A stretch of DNA of 64,000 bases from Hysterangium stoloniferum (GCA_015178975.1 WHVD01000112.1:217465-281464), one strand, 5' to 3'. Positions 1-11,112 are shown, counted from the stretch's first letter. Notes: a model not told the origin generated them from the sequence alone. Program-made: numbers and translations.

Positions 1-562
1 CGTGACTTTGAGAGTCTTGTTTAACATTCATATGGCAAGTCATTCTGCACATTACTTACACTGTGATAAGAATGCACTGCTGATGCTGTTCAAGGGATAA
101 TCATTTGCACTCTGTCACATGTGTCAATATGGGTGATATCATCCAATGAAGATTCCAACTAACATACTGTATACTCCATATGTTTACCAGCATGGCACGG
201 TCAGTCTTTATTCCAGCTCCAGTATATTTCAACTGCCCATCTACAGTGCAAAATAACCGGGGCAGGAGTTAACAAATATCAGAAAGCGCCAATGAATGAG
301 TCACCAGACTCTTCGTCTCCAGCCACAGAGGAAGAACAGGTAGCAATATCTGCAGCAACAGAAAAGACTGTGTAAAAGATCGTGAAGATGTTTTAGCTGC
401 TAGTGCAGCCACTTTATCGACTGATCCTTCTACCAATGAGTTGGTACACCCTCCCTGTTTGTTCCCACAATGTATCCCCCTCCTCTGAGTGAAAAGGCAA
501 GAGGAAAGTTACGCGTGCAAAGCCCTTCTCTAGATGGTAGTGACAGTGCAATATTGGGATAT
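1..562. other. intergenic / unassigned DNA
   Basis: No credible coding region, RNA or repeat match to the rest of the window was seen here. The stretch ends at the GATAT target-site duplication of the solo LTR that follows. Confidence 0.5.
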
Positions 563-1380
563 TGTTAGGATACACATACAGGGCGGGCTTCCAGAGAAAC
601 CCGTGGGATATCCAGTAGGACTTGGCTTCAGCTTACAGGCTGCGCCCTTGCAAGATCGTATTGTCCAATTTCAAACAGGTGGATGGGAATCCTGGGGAGT
701 CCAGGCAGGGTTCATGGGTTGAGGGTCATAGGTCAGAGGCTGTGGGTCATAGGTCGAGATAGGTGAGAGTGATAGATGTGCCAGAGCCCATGGGCTCCGA
801 CTAGCATGAGTGGTGTAATTCAAGTAAGGGTTTAGAGCAGAAAATGTATTAGATTACTGGGGGGAATCTAAGCCGATTTTCTGACTGGATTGTATGTACA
901 ACATCTTCCAGTTTAAATAGACCATGGAGTGAATGACATACCAAATCCAGTAATGATGAAATGAAACTAACAAAACATAAAATGAGAATAGTAAACGCCA
1001 AATTGGGTGTTAGGAATGGGACAGAATGGAGCAGAGTCTGAATCATGACAAATCATAACCCATAACGGGAAATGGAGCGGGAGTGGAGTCCAAAACGTGA
1101 CAGGTCATTTGACTAAAACGGGAATGGGGCTCAGTTAGAGCGATGATGGGATTCTGAGTGGGGTCTGGTGACTGATGCGTGGGATGAAGACAGACATAGA
1201 CAGAGATGGAGTCCAGGGGAAGTCCAGTGACTGATATATGACATAATGAGGTTGAACGTGGACAAGTATTGACGTATGGAGTCTGGGTGGGAATTCCTGT
1301 AAACAGACAATTGGTGCATCTACGGCACAGGTGCATACGAGTTAGTGCCTGGAGTCCGGCAGGATTTTCTGATTGTAACA
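563..1380 (-). mobile_element. solo LTR, gypsy family 1
   Basis: An 818-bp sequence begins TGTTAGGATACAC and ends GATTGTAACA, so its ends form the short inverted TGTTA/TAACA expected of LTRs. It is flanked by an exact 5-bp direct repeat, GATAT, at 558-562 and 1381-1385. Highly similar sequence occurs at 18539-19296, 24220-25863 and 24437-25256. The copy at 18.5 kb abuts a minus-strand gypsy gag, so the sense strand of this LTR is minus. No internal region remains, consistent with recombination between the two LTRs of an older element. Confidence 0.88.
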
Positions 1381-1496
1381 GATATACAAGTTACTAGAGT
1401 GCCAGCAGATTGTGGTGACAGAAGAATGGGTCAAATCATGGTGGAAGGGACTTCCTATGGACTCTGTTTTACTTGCAGTCACTAAGGTACATTTAA

Positions 1497-2515
1497 TTAA
1501 TCCTTTTGATTGTTCTTCAAATAATCATACCAAGGAGATCCCGATGAGGACTCGTGTGGGTCAGAATGAGACTGGTAGGACAGTTTCGTGGGTGGATGTA
1601 AGACGGTGCTGGAAGATAAAATATAGTGAACGTACCGTACGATGGGTCCAATGAACGAAGAAACCACATTCAGCTGGTTGATGTGATCGGTGAGAAGCGT
1701 GCTGTCGCTGAAGGAGATTTCCAAGGAGCCAATACTCCAATACAGTGGCGTGTACCAATGAAGATGAGGTGTCAATGACCCTATATGCATGTTTATGTTG
1801 TCCAATAAAACCTTCAATACAGCTCCAGCGATATCTCGAAACCATGCATCAAGATGCATGGTTTCGAGATATCGCTGGCAGCGTAAGATGCCTGTGTAGC
1901 AACTTGCTAAAGGCACCATCGTCTCGTAACAAACGGGTGATTTCCCGGTATATTGTCAGCTTTGCGATCAGCGAAGCAGTCTTAGCACTGTGAAGGACTT
2001 TCATCCCAACCCATTCCAAACCGACTCCACAGCAATACCCGGGGCCAATGTCAATACTTGATATTGTCCCCTGACTCCGTGAGATCATTCCCCAGTCATC
2101 GGCATAACTGCGATATGTGCTAAGCTTGGATGTCGTAGTAGTGGATATCTTAACAACAGTGGGTGGGTCATGGCAGGTCGTTTCTCCTTGACACTGAGAT
2201 CTGCCGCATGTAACACAAATCACATGAAAATAGCATTATACTTTACTCACCAACCAGTCAACCCAGACCTCTATATGGTTTGCAGACAGCTGTATGTGCT
2301 GCTCATCATCGAGGCATCCCTGGTTCGTTACAGCGCCATCGTTCTTGAAGCTTCTCCCTGAATATCTCTCTCATCCCTTTAACGATCTCGTCCCGTTTCT
2401 CTGAAGTCAATACACCCGGGGAAACTAAGGGTGGTAGCTCTTCAATGTCTTCAAGGTAGATCCCAGCCGTTGCCGAATCACCATTGCCCAGAGTGGTCTC
2501 GTTGAAAGTAGACAT
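1497..2515 (-). pseudogene. R2 module, copy a (decayed multi-exon gene fragment)
   Basis: Minus-strand exon remnants run from 2515 (Met, then an acidic stretch with EDIEELPPLVSPG and a basic REIFREKLQERW segment) through an intron-like gap near 2190-2240 to a second exon containing QGETTCHDPP and DDWGMISRSQGT, then a segment with DAWFRDIAG and LLTDHINQLNVVSS. The same order of motifs occurs at 60509-62257 and, in part, at 28379-29676. About 0.7 kb present in the 60-62 kb copy between these last segments is missing here and replaced by a perfect fold-back (1825-1878). The first exon has lost the CxxxxxH part of the motif kept at 62 kb. Function is not recognised. Confidence 0.6.
1825..1878. 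repeat. perfect 26-bp-arm palindrome with 2-nt loop
   Basis: The left arm CCAGCGATATCTCGAAACC...GCATC is followed by AA and then its exact reverse complement. The arms correspond to one piece of the R2 coding sequence copied in both orientations at a deletion junction. Confidence 0.95.
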
Positions 2516-2811
2516 TGGTGGGTAGCAGTCTCACCTACACTAGAAGGGTGCCTTGCTTTTATGCCGCCACCAGTCGGAGAGTTAATTCCATGAAGGTACA
2601 GCGTTATGGCCGTACTTACAAGGGATACACAGCATTTCATTCCTGCCTTCGTCCATAAGGTTCCCTCACCTTCCTTGAACCTTATAGCCTCCACCGTAAT
2701 GAGGTCACTACTTCTTACACCTTCCACTGAAGGCTCGCACAGCATATAATAATGGTTCAGTCGATTGTCACATAGTATAGCATTTCTGAACGTCAGAGTT
2801 GAAAGCAAAAC

Positions 2812-3699
2812 GGCTTTTCTGATATCGAGAAGTGACATTGCCATGTACCTTATAAATGCAGTCCAAAGCGATATCCAATGGTTGCTGCCTTCAAGTTGCC
2901 GCTGTCAGCCTCAGGCTTTGTCCAGAGAGATTGCACACTTCCCGTTTTTAATTTTTCAAACTTTCACCGAGGAGAAACCCGGGGTCAGTGATGACCTAGT
3001 CCCATTAATGGTAAGCAATGTGATTTTTTCATTCGCCCTCGCCATATCCTTGGTTGTGACGAATCCATCCGGGTGTGTATTAACACATTCTAAATATAAT
3101 CTCGTCTCAGGCGACACTGACAGCTAGCCTTATTATTATCTCTCTGTCTGAGTGGAATGTTTCGCCCCACGCTCACACGATTGATGCGTGGACATTGCTC
3201 TTCAAAGCGACGATGACAAGGTAGATCAAGCATTGTGACCCACCCGTAGTTTGACCTATTTCAGCTCTTGCGGTGTGTAAAGATTCGCCATGCTGGCTAT
3301 GCTAATTTACATTCCCATTTTCTTCCATCTTTCTACCCCCTTCGGTGCTTCCAATTCTACTGTGCCCTTGGAGCTCCACATAGGTCACCGTAGCAATCCC
3401 TCTTCGTTCCCACACGATAGCCATTCATCGCAGCCCTGGGTTTGTCACCACAATCGATCCTTCATTTTCTCGTTTGGCTAATTTGTCAGTCAAGGAATGG
3501 ACGAGGTATCCTGAGTCTTAACATATTTCCGAGCTGATAATCGGCTATTGTCGTCAAAAAATGGGCGGAACATGCGACGCTTGCCACGGCAATACATCAT
3601 AGTGGCTCTCAGATAATCTCAAGTGCAGCAGGATACCAAAAGGATTATGTCTTGGGAATACCATTTGGATCACTCTTGACGACAATTATAATTCGGTAT
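2812..3699 (-). pseudogene. R1 module, copy a (direct duplicate of 4825-5701)
   Basis: This stretch of about 0.89 kb is nearly identical to 4825-5701, apart from scattered substitutions and a short (about 14 bp) indel near 3555. On the minus strand the best conserved coding trace reads like MARANEKITLLTINGTKSSLAPGF, and related versions occur near 5.7-6 kb, 30.0-30.3 kb, 55 kb and 62.7 kb. Open frames on the plus strand in this stretch are shadows. The product is not recognised. Confidence 0.6.
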
Positions 3700-3944
3700 G
3701 CTGGTACCGGACCGAAAACGACAGCAATTCCTTTGAAAGACAGTGGAAATGGTCGAACCCGGTCTCAGAATGGTTCAGAAACACTCCAAGGATATTTGCT
3801 GCCGTGAGAAGTATATATATAGTCTTACAATATATTTAATTATTAGTCACAAAACACAAAGTCCTACAAAGCCAAAGGTATCGTCGACGCAATTCTCGTC
3901 AGCAATGAATTCCAGAGTTGCAATGAGCATAAGAAGTGATTGAA

Positions 3945-4245
3945 TGAGCTTTCAACCCGACTCAAATGATGTAAGTTTATGTAACTATTAATGCCGCCAA
4001 AGCGAGCTGAAAAAAAAAGGAAACAGGAAAGATATTATGAAAGGTGTGGCCACCGTGCAAAGGAAGGAACGAGGGGCAGAAACTAAATTCCCAAAACATT
4101 CAAGGTTGAACCGGTTCGTTAAGCTGCGCATTGTCCCTTAATGTGGAAGGACATAAACAAGAATGGTGGGGGGAGAGAGCTTGAGAGCTGTGGTACACGC
4201 AGATTCCAGGCCAGACGATCCAGCTATTAGTTCAGTATAACCACA
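3945..4245 (+). pseudogene. R3 module fragment
   Basis: Plus-strand traces include VATVQRKERGAETKF and, after two stops, LRAVVHADSRPDDPAISS. These match the R3 copies at 10.2, 12.4, 58.4, 60.5 and 63.9 kb. In-frame stops make it non-functional. It lies between two R1 copies. Confidence 0.5.
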
Positions 4246-4824
4246 ATTATTCCGTTGAGAGCCAACACCCGTGGTCAACATGGTCTCTAAGTGATTTGCG
4301 TCAGAAATGGACTGGGGAGGAGATCTCCTGCACAAATGAAAGAAAATACTGGAAGAGAAAAGATGGTGAACATAGTGTATTAAGGACTCCACAAGCAAGG
4401 AAACCACCCAAGTTGATGTGAATGGAGAGCAGCACCGTGTTATCATTGAAGAAGGTTAGCAAAGCGAAGAAATTCACGACAGTGATTGCTATGTCGAAAA
4501 TGAATATGACCCCCCAAGGATGTCATATTTATGTTTATTCCTTCCACCACGATATTGAATGGGTTAAAGGCCCTTGTTTATTGCGAGGTTTTGGGCTATA
4601 AGATCGCTGACCTGGAGATTGAACATGGATTTTGAAGAGAAGAGTCGCGTGAACAAGAGAAATGTTGTCATGGATCAGTGATTATTCCTACTGTTCTTTG
4701 TTATTCTTCAATGGCTTCCTTCGTGTGAGCCTAGGCAAGTGACGTGGGAACTGAGGTGGCGGGGTTTCTTCGAGATTTGGTAGCGGTATTCCATATGATG
4801 GGATGGTCATTAATGAATTGGAAC

Positions 4825-5701
4825 GGCTTTTCTGATATCAAGAAGTGACATTGCCATGTACCTTATAAATGCAGTCCAAAGCGATACCCAGTGGTTGCTG
4901 CCTTCAAGTTGCCGCTGTCAGCCTCAGGCTTTGTCCAGAGAGATTGCACACTTCCCGTTTTTAATTTTGCAAACTTTCACCGAGGAGAAACCTGGGGCCA
5001 GTGATGACTTAGTCCCATTAATGGTAAGCAATGTGATTTTTTCATTCGCCCTCGCCATATCCTTGGTTGTGATGAATCCATCCGGGTGTGTATTAACACA
5101 TTCTAAATGTAATATCGTCTCAGGCGCCACTGACAGCTAGCCTTATTATTATGTCTCTGTCTGAGTGGAATGTTTCGCCCCACGCTCACACGATTGATGC
5201 GTGGACATTGCTCTTCAAAGCGACGATGACAAGGTAGATCAAGCATTGTGACCCACCCGTAGTTTGACCTATTTCAGCTCTTGCGGTGTGTAAAGATTCG
5301 CCATGCTGGCTATGCTAATTTACATTCCCATTTTCTTCCATCTTTCTACCCCCTTCGGTGCTTCCAATTCTACTGTGCCCTTGGAGCTCCACATAGGTCA
5401 CCGTAGCAATCCCTCTTCGTTCCCACACGATAGCCATTCATCGCAGCCCTGGGTTTGTCACCACAATCGATCCTTCATTTTCTCGTTTTCGCTAATTTGT
5501 CAGTCAAGGAATGGACGAGGTATCCTGAGTCTTAACATACTTCCGAGCTAATAATCGGCTATTGTGGGCGGAACATGCGACGCTTGCCACGGCAATACGT
5601 CATAGTGGCTCTCAGATAATCTCAAGTGCAGCAGGATAACAAAAGGATTATGTCTTGGGAATACCATTTGGATCACTCTTGACGACAATTATACTTCGGT
5701 A
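4825..5701 (-). pseudogene. R1 module, copy b
   Basis: Second copy of the direct duplication with 2812-3699. The minus-strand ORF 4924-5130 (68 codons) includes HLECVNTHPDGFITTKDMAR and then TINGTKSSLAPGFSSVKV, the clearest surviving R1 exon. At 5701 the sequence switches to a different, more diverged R1 copy, which marks a recombination join. Confidence 0.6.
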
Positions 5702-6300
5702 CGCGGGCTGCCTGTCACAACCTTCAACGAGGAGAAACCCAAGGCAAGTGATGGTCTAGTCGGGTTGATGGCAAGCAACGTCATTTCATCCTTCACCCTT
5801 GACATATCAATCGGCTTGAATTTTGTGCAACGTCTGCGCAAACCAAATGGTGACACAAGAACAAATTTCTCATGGTAGATTTTCTTGAGGTACATAAAGG
5901 CCCGACTTGGAATTATTTTGATTATGGCATGTCCATCAGAATTTGTATTGACAAATTGTACATACAATCGCGTGTCAAGTCATACTTACCCACAAAAGGC
6001 TCTATTATTCCCTGTATGGCTGAATGGAATTGATTCTTTTATACTGCGATGATCACGTAGGTCAATGGTTGTGACCCACCTGTAGCTTGAACTATTGCAG
6101 GCGGAGTTCTTCCAATATCTAAAGATTCACCATGCCTAGCTGCACTTACACGTGCCCTTTTCTGTGATCGCACCTGCGCCTTCTTCTGCCCACTCCACTT
6201 TGAAGCTTCACAAACATGGCCTTATCAGTCCCTCTTCTCTCACACGATGGTCATTCATCGTAGGTCTCAGTTTGTCGCCCCCAATCCATCCTTCATTCAC
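5702..6300 (-). pseudogene. R1 module, copy c
   Basis: This stretch is near-identical in order to 62685-63290. The minus-strand ORF 5689-5967 contains YVQFVNTNSDGHAIIKI, then an intron-like stretch, then KDEMTLLAINPTRPSLALGF. The same two motifs are separated in the same way in the other copies, suggesting two exons around a small intron. The product is unknown and the upstream part (6000-6300) has no intact frame. Confidence 0.55.
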
Positions 6301-6499
6301 CGAGAAAAGCCCTAGCTCCAAAATATTTTAGAATCTTCAGTATCAGTAGACACCAGGATAACCGCCCTTTCCAAAAAAATCAGGATCCTTAGTAGAGCCT
6401 TATTTCATATAAACTTCAACAATCCTTATAATAGTTGAAATTGGTTAGGGATCTTCTGAGGATCCAAAAGTTCGTTGAATTCTAAACACTGCAATCACA

Positions 6500-6768
6500 T
6501 ATTAGATGCTTGACCGATTTTAACGTCACGGACTCAGCGCAGAGCTCCAATTTGAATGAGAAATGATTGTACGTGCTCTGAAATTGCCACAAACTATGCA
6601 GGTTTATTCGACTTTTATTCGCCCTCCAAAGCGAATTTAAAAAGGGGGAATTATGAGATCCTCCTGTTAGTTTGTTCCAAGTATGTAGGCGTTATCTGAG
6701 TAGAAATCGTGTCAATTTATGGAGCAGGACATTCACCAGGTCAAACAACGCCTTTCCAAGAACTAATA
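6500..6768 (+). pseudogene. R3 module 5' end, chimeric
   Basis: About 200 bp of conserved upstream sequence (TTCGCCCTCCAAAGCGAATTT and a TTTAAAAA box) leads to an ATG at 6719 with reading MEQDIHQVKQRLSK. Matching starts lie at 10092, 12348 and 63869. After LSK the sequence jumps to unrelated DNA shared with 59.09 kb, so the gene is cut by a recombination junction near 6765. Confidence 0.6.
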
Positions 6769-7085
6769 TTCAAGAGACCCATGGATCTCGTCCATGAGTT
6801 CTTTAATATTAGATCAAATCAAATGGCTTTTTCGCTACTACTCAAAATAAAACAATTCAAACATGACAATTGGTGGGATAAACTCCAGTGAACATAAATG
6901 GAAGTAGTAGGGGAAATGTTGGGATAGAGAGTACAATAAATTGTCGTGGCGCGTAGTGTCACATTAGCGAGTGAAACATTGAAACACAGAGATTTTTCGG
7001 GGGCTTAGCTTCTACACGCGGCGGGTCGTCATGAGTGTTGTATTCCCCAGCTCTGAGTTGATAAGTGATCCCATCTCGTTATGTC
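6769..7085 (+). repeat. repeat shared with 59.09-59.40 kb
   Basis: From AAGAGACCCATGGATCTCGTC to the vicinity of 7080 the sequence tracks 59095-59395 closely, including AATAAATTGTCGTGGCG and CGGCGGGTCGTG. No coding function was recognised. The copia fragment begins at its right edge. Confidence 0.5.
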
Positions 7086-7487
7086 GGCACCATCTATGTG
7101 TCTAATAGATCGTAGCATGTTTTCAGCATTAAGGCGACCAATGTCGGAAACGGCATTGTTTGTCGTGGTGAGTGCGGCCCAAGCTTCTGCTGCGGTTTGT
7201 GATGATTTTATTCTGAGGCCAAGAGGGTTTTTGATGTTGAGGGAGATCATACTTTTCGCGTAGGCATCACGTTGTGCCCATTCATCTGTGGTGGGTGTCA
7301 TAGACCCCCAATAATTTGTCGTGATTTGCATCGTCGAGGCTTGGGGTTTTGTAATATCTCCACAAAGGTAACCGTGCACTCCACGGGCATTTGCTGCAGA
7401 TAAAATCGTTTCTTTCCATGAGTACCATTGGCTTCCATCAAAACGGTCATCAGATGGGAGCTGGAAAAGTGCCAGGTGTGTAGACAT
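7029..7487 (-). pseudogene. Ty1/copia gag N-terminal fragment
   Basis: The minus-strand ORF starts MSTHLALFQLPSDDRFDG and continues with QWYSWKETILSAANARG, then EAWAALTTTNN and RSIRHIDGADI. This is the pattern of fungal copia gag polyproteins (UBN2/DUF4219-like region), in which a short N-terminal lead precedes the F-x-G-x-x-[YF]-x-x-W motif. The family normally runs on into a zinc knuckle, protease, integrase and RT. Here homology stops after about residue 135 (near 7085), where R-type repeat sequence begins, so only the 5' end of the element survives. Together with the leader (7488-8176) and LTR (8177-8326) it is the 5' part of one minus-strand element. Confidence 0.75.
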
Positions 7488-7953
7488 ATTCAGGGTTCAG
7501 GTGCAACTAGTACAAACTTCGGGTCAGGGTTTTAGCATTTCAGTGCGACACAGCAATTCGATATAACTGTATATGTCGGCTTTCGATTTGGATTTGGTTA
7601 GGTTCAGCAACGTGGGGCGGGGCCCATAGCCTATAACAAATATAGTATCTCAGTCGACGCGCAGCGTGAATCGACTCTGTTGTACGAAGTACCTATAACA
7701 AATATAGTATCTACCATGGAGATAATAATGTGTCAGTACTGTTGGCAGTATAATGTATATGGGGGTAACATACCTCAGTCGATGCACAGCGTGAATCAAC
7801 TGAGGTATAATGTAGTAACCTTGATGGTTCTTATACAAAGTTTAAGGGTGGAAAATTGAGAGGTGAATAATATCGGAGAAATATAATGGGTGATCGGGAA
7901 ATGGTTGGTAGCCCTGTGGTATATTGTCACAGTCTTTGTTGCTCTTGTGATCA

Positions 7954-8120
7954 TGAGCATGCAATAGCCCCTTGTGAGCATGCAATAGCCCCTTGTGAGC
8001 ATGCAATAGCCCCTTGTGAGCATGCAATAGCCCCTTGTGAGCATGCAATAGCCCCTTGTGAGCATGCAATAGCCCCTTGTGAGCATGCAATAGCCCCTTG
8101 TGAGCATGCAATAGCCCCTT
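7954..8120. repeat. 21-bp tandem repeat, 8 units
   Basis: The unit TGAGCATGCAATAGCCCCTTG is repeated eight times with essentially no variation, the last unit lacking only its final base. It lies in the untranslated leader between the copia LTR and gag. Because 21 is a multiple of three, frames on both strands stay open through it; these are not genes. Confidence 0.95.
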
Positions 8121-8176
8121 ACTACAACATTGTGTAAGTTTAACTTGAGCTTGGGCGCACGAGTCTATTTCAACAT

Positions 8177-8326
8177 TGTTGGATTTTGGGAATCTGATAT
8201 GCGAGCAACAAGGAGCACGGACCACACGCCTATATTAGTAAGCAGTTACTAGGCGTATACATATAAGGACGATACATGTATTGTAGTCCTCATCCGTTGT
8301 AACGAGACTCACTTCGTATTCCAACA
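8177..8326 (-). mobile_element. copia 5' LTR
   Basis: This 150-bp sequence has TGTTGG/CCAACA termini and lies 689 bp upstream of the minus-strand copia gag start. In minus orientation it begins TGTTGGAATACG and ends AAAATCCAACA. Length and position fit a short fungal copia LTR. No matching 3' LTR was seen, which agrees with the truncation of the element. Confidence 0.7.
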
Positions 8327-8869
8327 ATCATAAACATCGCCCGTTCTCTATCAGAATTTCATTTTGTAATAAGCGAAGATAAGGCATCGGCCACCGCCGT
8401 GGCACTCCACGTTCGGAATTTCAGGCCCTCCGCCGGAGTATGTCTGTTAGCGGTGGCTCAACAAAATCATCGTAATGAAAAAGGCATTACGCTACATAAC
8501 GAGAGGTGTTGAAGGGAATATTGATGGTATTTCACACGAGATATGTTTGGATGAATCAAAATCCCTTGGTAAGGTTGGAGACGGGGAGGCACCATGGGGA
8601 AGGTTTTGAGTAGAGTCTTCGCAGCCTGGAGTTGATTGGCCTTTGCCGATAGAGCCGATCGATTTCCAGGTGACATTTAAAAATGACATTTTGGATGCCA
8701 GCAGGTATAGATGGTGGGCAGCAGTAATTGGAAGTTTAAGCCGAAGATGACACAGAATAGTGTTGTACCAGCGTTGATTCTACGTGAAGTATAGAAGTGG
8801 GCAACGACTTGCTGACCTTCTTGTACAACGAGCCTGACACAGAGGTAAATGAAATTCGCTGTCGTTGTT
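8327..8869. other. unassigned stretch
   Basis: The segment holds a CpG-rich piece (8390-8460) and short open frames on the minus strand only. No recognised gene or window-internal repeat was found. Confidence 0.4.
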
Positions 8870-9560
8870 GGACTGTAGGAGATGTTGAAGGTGCGTTTTA
8901 TAGACCATTTGAAGCCATCTTGGAACTGTATGGAATCAATGCGTGCAGCTTGCAGCCCTCGCGGCGATGGTGAAAAAGTGACTGTATGGGCACTTATGTT
9001 GTCTCGACCTATGGCAGCTGTATGGTCAATATTTCAATGGAAGAGAAGTATTTTAAGGAATTCACCCATCACAGTGGCTCGCGCGGTATGACGTCCCTCG
9101 GATGATTCCTGTCAATTGAACACTGACCTAAATGTAAGATGAGCCTGAATGAGATCGAAATTGTTACGGTGGAGGCCTTTTTCAGACTTTCACCGCTTCT
9201 TTATTTAAAATCAGTGTCGTTCATTATTCGGATGTTAGTCTAGGCACAGCTAGTTCCCCCAAATGCATTCAACATATGTATGGGGACAACTGCAGAGCCT
9301 GGGGCGATAATGCAAAGCGACTATATGGGTTCTTACATCGGCTCAAATCATATATCGACATAACATCTGCAACCCCGGCTGTAAAGTGAAGTGAATAACG
9401 GGCGACGCTATTGGGCTCCTCCTGGTTTGGTATATCTGTGTCGCCGTGATAAAAGAGAAATTATGAGGAAGTGTATCCAATCGATGGTTAAGACCTTTGT
9501 CAGAGCAAGCATGTTGCTGCAACACTAATATGGTGGTTTAATTAGATCCTGCCGATACAC
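8870..9560 (+). pseudogene. R4 module, copy a
   Basis: The segment is collinear with 59.7-60.4 kb: a stretch with GGCAGCTGTATGGTCAATATT, then CTGATGAGCCTGAAYGAGA-type sequence, then a late piece whose plus-strand reading resembles CRRDKREIMRKCIQSMV. Related minus-strand copies lie at 21.4-22.8 kb and 52.8-53.5 kb. Frames are broken by many stops. Function is unknown. Confidence 0.5.
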
Positions 9561-9589
9561 CAGTGGAAGGTGTGGCGATAGTCGAGTTT

Positions 9590-9770
9590 ATTGTAGACAA
9601 TGTGATTTCTTCATTCACCCTTTCCATATCAAGTAGCTTGAAATTTTTGAAACGTATGAGGAAGGAAAACAAAAATACCAGAGTTCTCACGTGGATTTAA
9701 TTGTGTTAAAATCAGTTCTCGAAGGTGATAAGCCTCATAAGGAAAGATTCATATAATGCCCGTTTCATCT
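9590..9770 (-). pseudogene. R1 fragment
   Basis: A short match to the R1 stretch that reads TTTCTTCATTCACCCTTTCCATATC on the plus strand, highly diverged. No open frame of interest. Confidence 0.35.
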
Positions 9771-9929
9771 CTGTGTCTCGTAGGAGGCAAACGGATGGCG
9801 AAATTACAAGAAACCTATAATACGTTTCTGCGCCCGGGGAACAATAGCGCTGTGGCAAGAAAGGATTATCCTAAAATCAAAGAACAATGGGGCGCCACAT
9901 TGCCGGTGTAGAACCTTGTACATTCTCAC

Positions 9930-10420
9930 ACAGCCCTCATTGTATGTGCTCTGAAATTCCCTCAAGCTATGCATGTTTATGCAATGGTTAATTGTCCTCC
10001 AAAGCGAACTTAAGCAGGGCAAATGACGAGATCCTCCTCTTACTTTGTTCCAAGTATGCCGGTGATATATGATTAAAGATCGTGTCAAATTATGGAGCAC
10101 GATGTTCACCAGATAAAACCGCGTATTTATAACCCTTATATGGAGTTCTAATGAGATGCTATTCATCCATCGGTGAAAGGCGTGGCCACCACCAAAAGGA
10201 AGGGGAGGCCGAGGGACACTAAATGTTCAAGACACTCAATGGTTAACCGGTTGATGATGCGCTGTGCTTTGTGTCTGGATGTCATTATTTGTAAGGGGAC
10301 AAACAAGAATTGCGACAGTATTTAGATCGTGAGTTGCGTTGCACGCGACTTCCGGGTCAGAAGATCCAGATATTATTGACTGCAGCGCAATGGCAATTGA
10401 TTTTACACATCAACTGCCCC
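9930..10420 (+). pseudogene. R3 module copy
   Basis: An ATG at 10092 follows the conserved R3 upstream region and reads MEHDVHQIKPRIYN before stops. After a gap the frame KGVATTKRKGRPRDTKCSRH (10168 onward) resumes. The basic RKGRPRDTK stretch replaces QRKERAVKSK of other copies. At least two stops separate the pieces. Confidence 0.55.
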
Positions 10421-10489
10421 CAATATGGACTCATTTGAGTCAGAATTAGTGATGAGTTAATTTCATGTCCAGCGAATATATCCCGTATG

Positions 10490-10700
10490 TATGACATCAT
10501 CGAGTAGAACCTGCGGAGCTCGCGGCGATGGTGAAAGGTAACTGGTAACTGTGTGCGCTCTTAAACTGGATGAACATATGTCAACAACGCGATGGTAAGC
10601 TTACCAATCCGGCTATAAAGCGTATCAAACGCAGGGGAACGCTAGTAAGTTCCTCGTGGTTTGGTTGAGTGGGCATTACCCAATAAAAATGTTCATAAAT
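10490..10700 (+). pseudogene. R4 fragment
   Basis: A short, diverged piece matches the GAGCTCGCGGCGATGG and AACGCTAGTAAGTTCCTCGTGGTTTGG parts of R4. Not coding. Confidence 0.35.
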
Positions 10701-10787
10701 TGTTGAAGGTATACGATATATATGTGTAGACCAAGTTACATTCAGATCAAAACCGTAAAGTGCCGTATAGCCCAGGGCCAGGTGATA

Positions 10788-11112
10788 TCATGGAGGTATT
10801 GGGAGAGAGGTTGGGAGTATTGGGAGAGACATTGGAGGTATTGGCAGGAGAATGAGGGGTATATGGAGAGAGAGATGGGAGGCATTGGAAGAGATATTGG
10901 GGCATTTGGAGAGTGATTGAGACGGGAGTATTGGGAGGGAGATGGAGGAAAATATATCAAAGAGTTGGACAGAGGGATTAGGTTTGGGATTGAGTTGAAT
11001 TATTCCCCAACTCTCTCCAATTCTCCCAATCTCCCTGATCCCCCCATTCCCCCCATTCCCCCCAATTCCCAATTCCCCTACTTCCCAATCCCCCCAATTC
11101 CCATAAAGGCTT
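10788..11112. repeat. G-run / C-run imperfect inverted repeat
   Basis: The plus strand carries many GGGAG/GGAGG runs up to about 10990, then matching C-runs (CCCAATTCCC, CCCCCCATT) to 11105. The halves are complementary enough to form a large imperfect hairpin, and each half has G-run spacing suggestive of quadruplex formation. The same architecture recurs at 14770-15040, also followed by the same 70-bp tandem repeats. Confidence 0.7.

Noticed and set aside
3290-3481. Plus-strand ORF with a hydrophobic start (MLAMLIYIPIFFHLS), present in duplicate at 5303-5551
   Set aside because: It is identical only because the DNA is duplicated; the diverged R1 copies do not keep this frame, while the minus-strand frame is kept.
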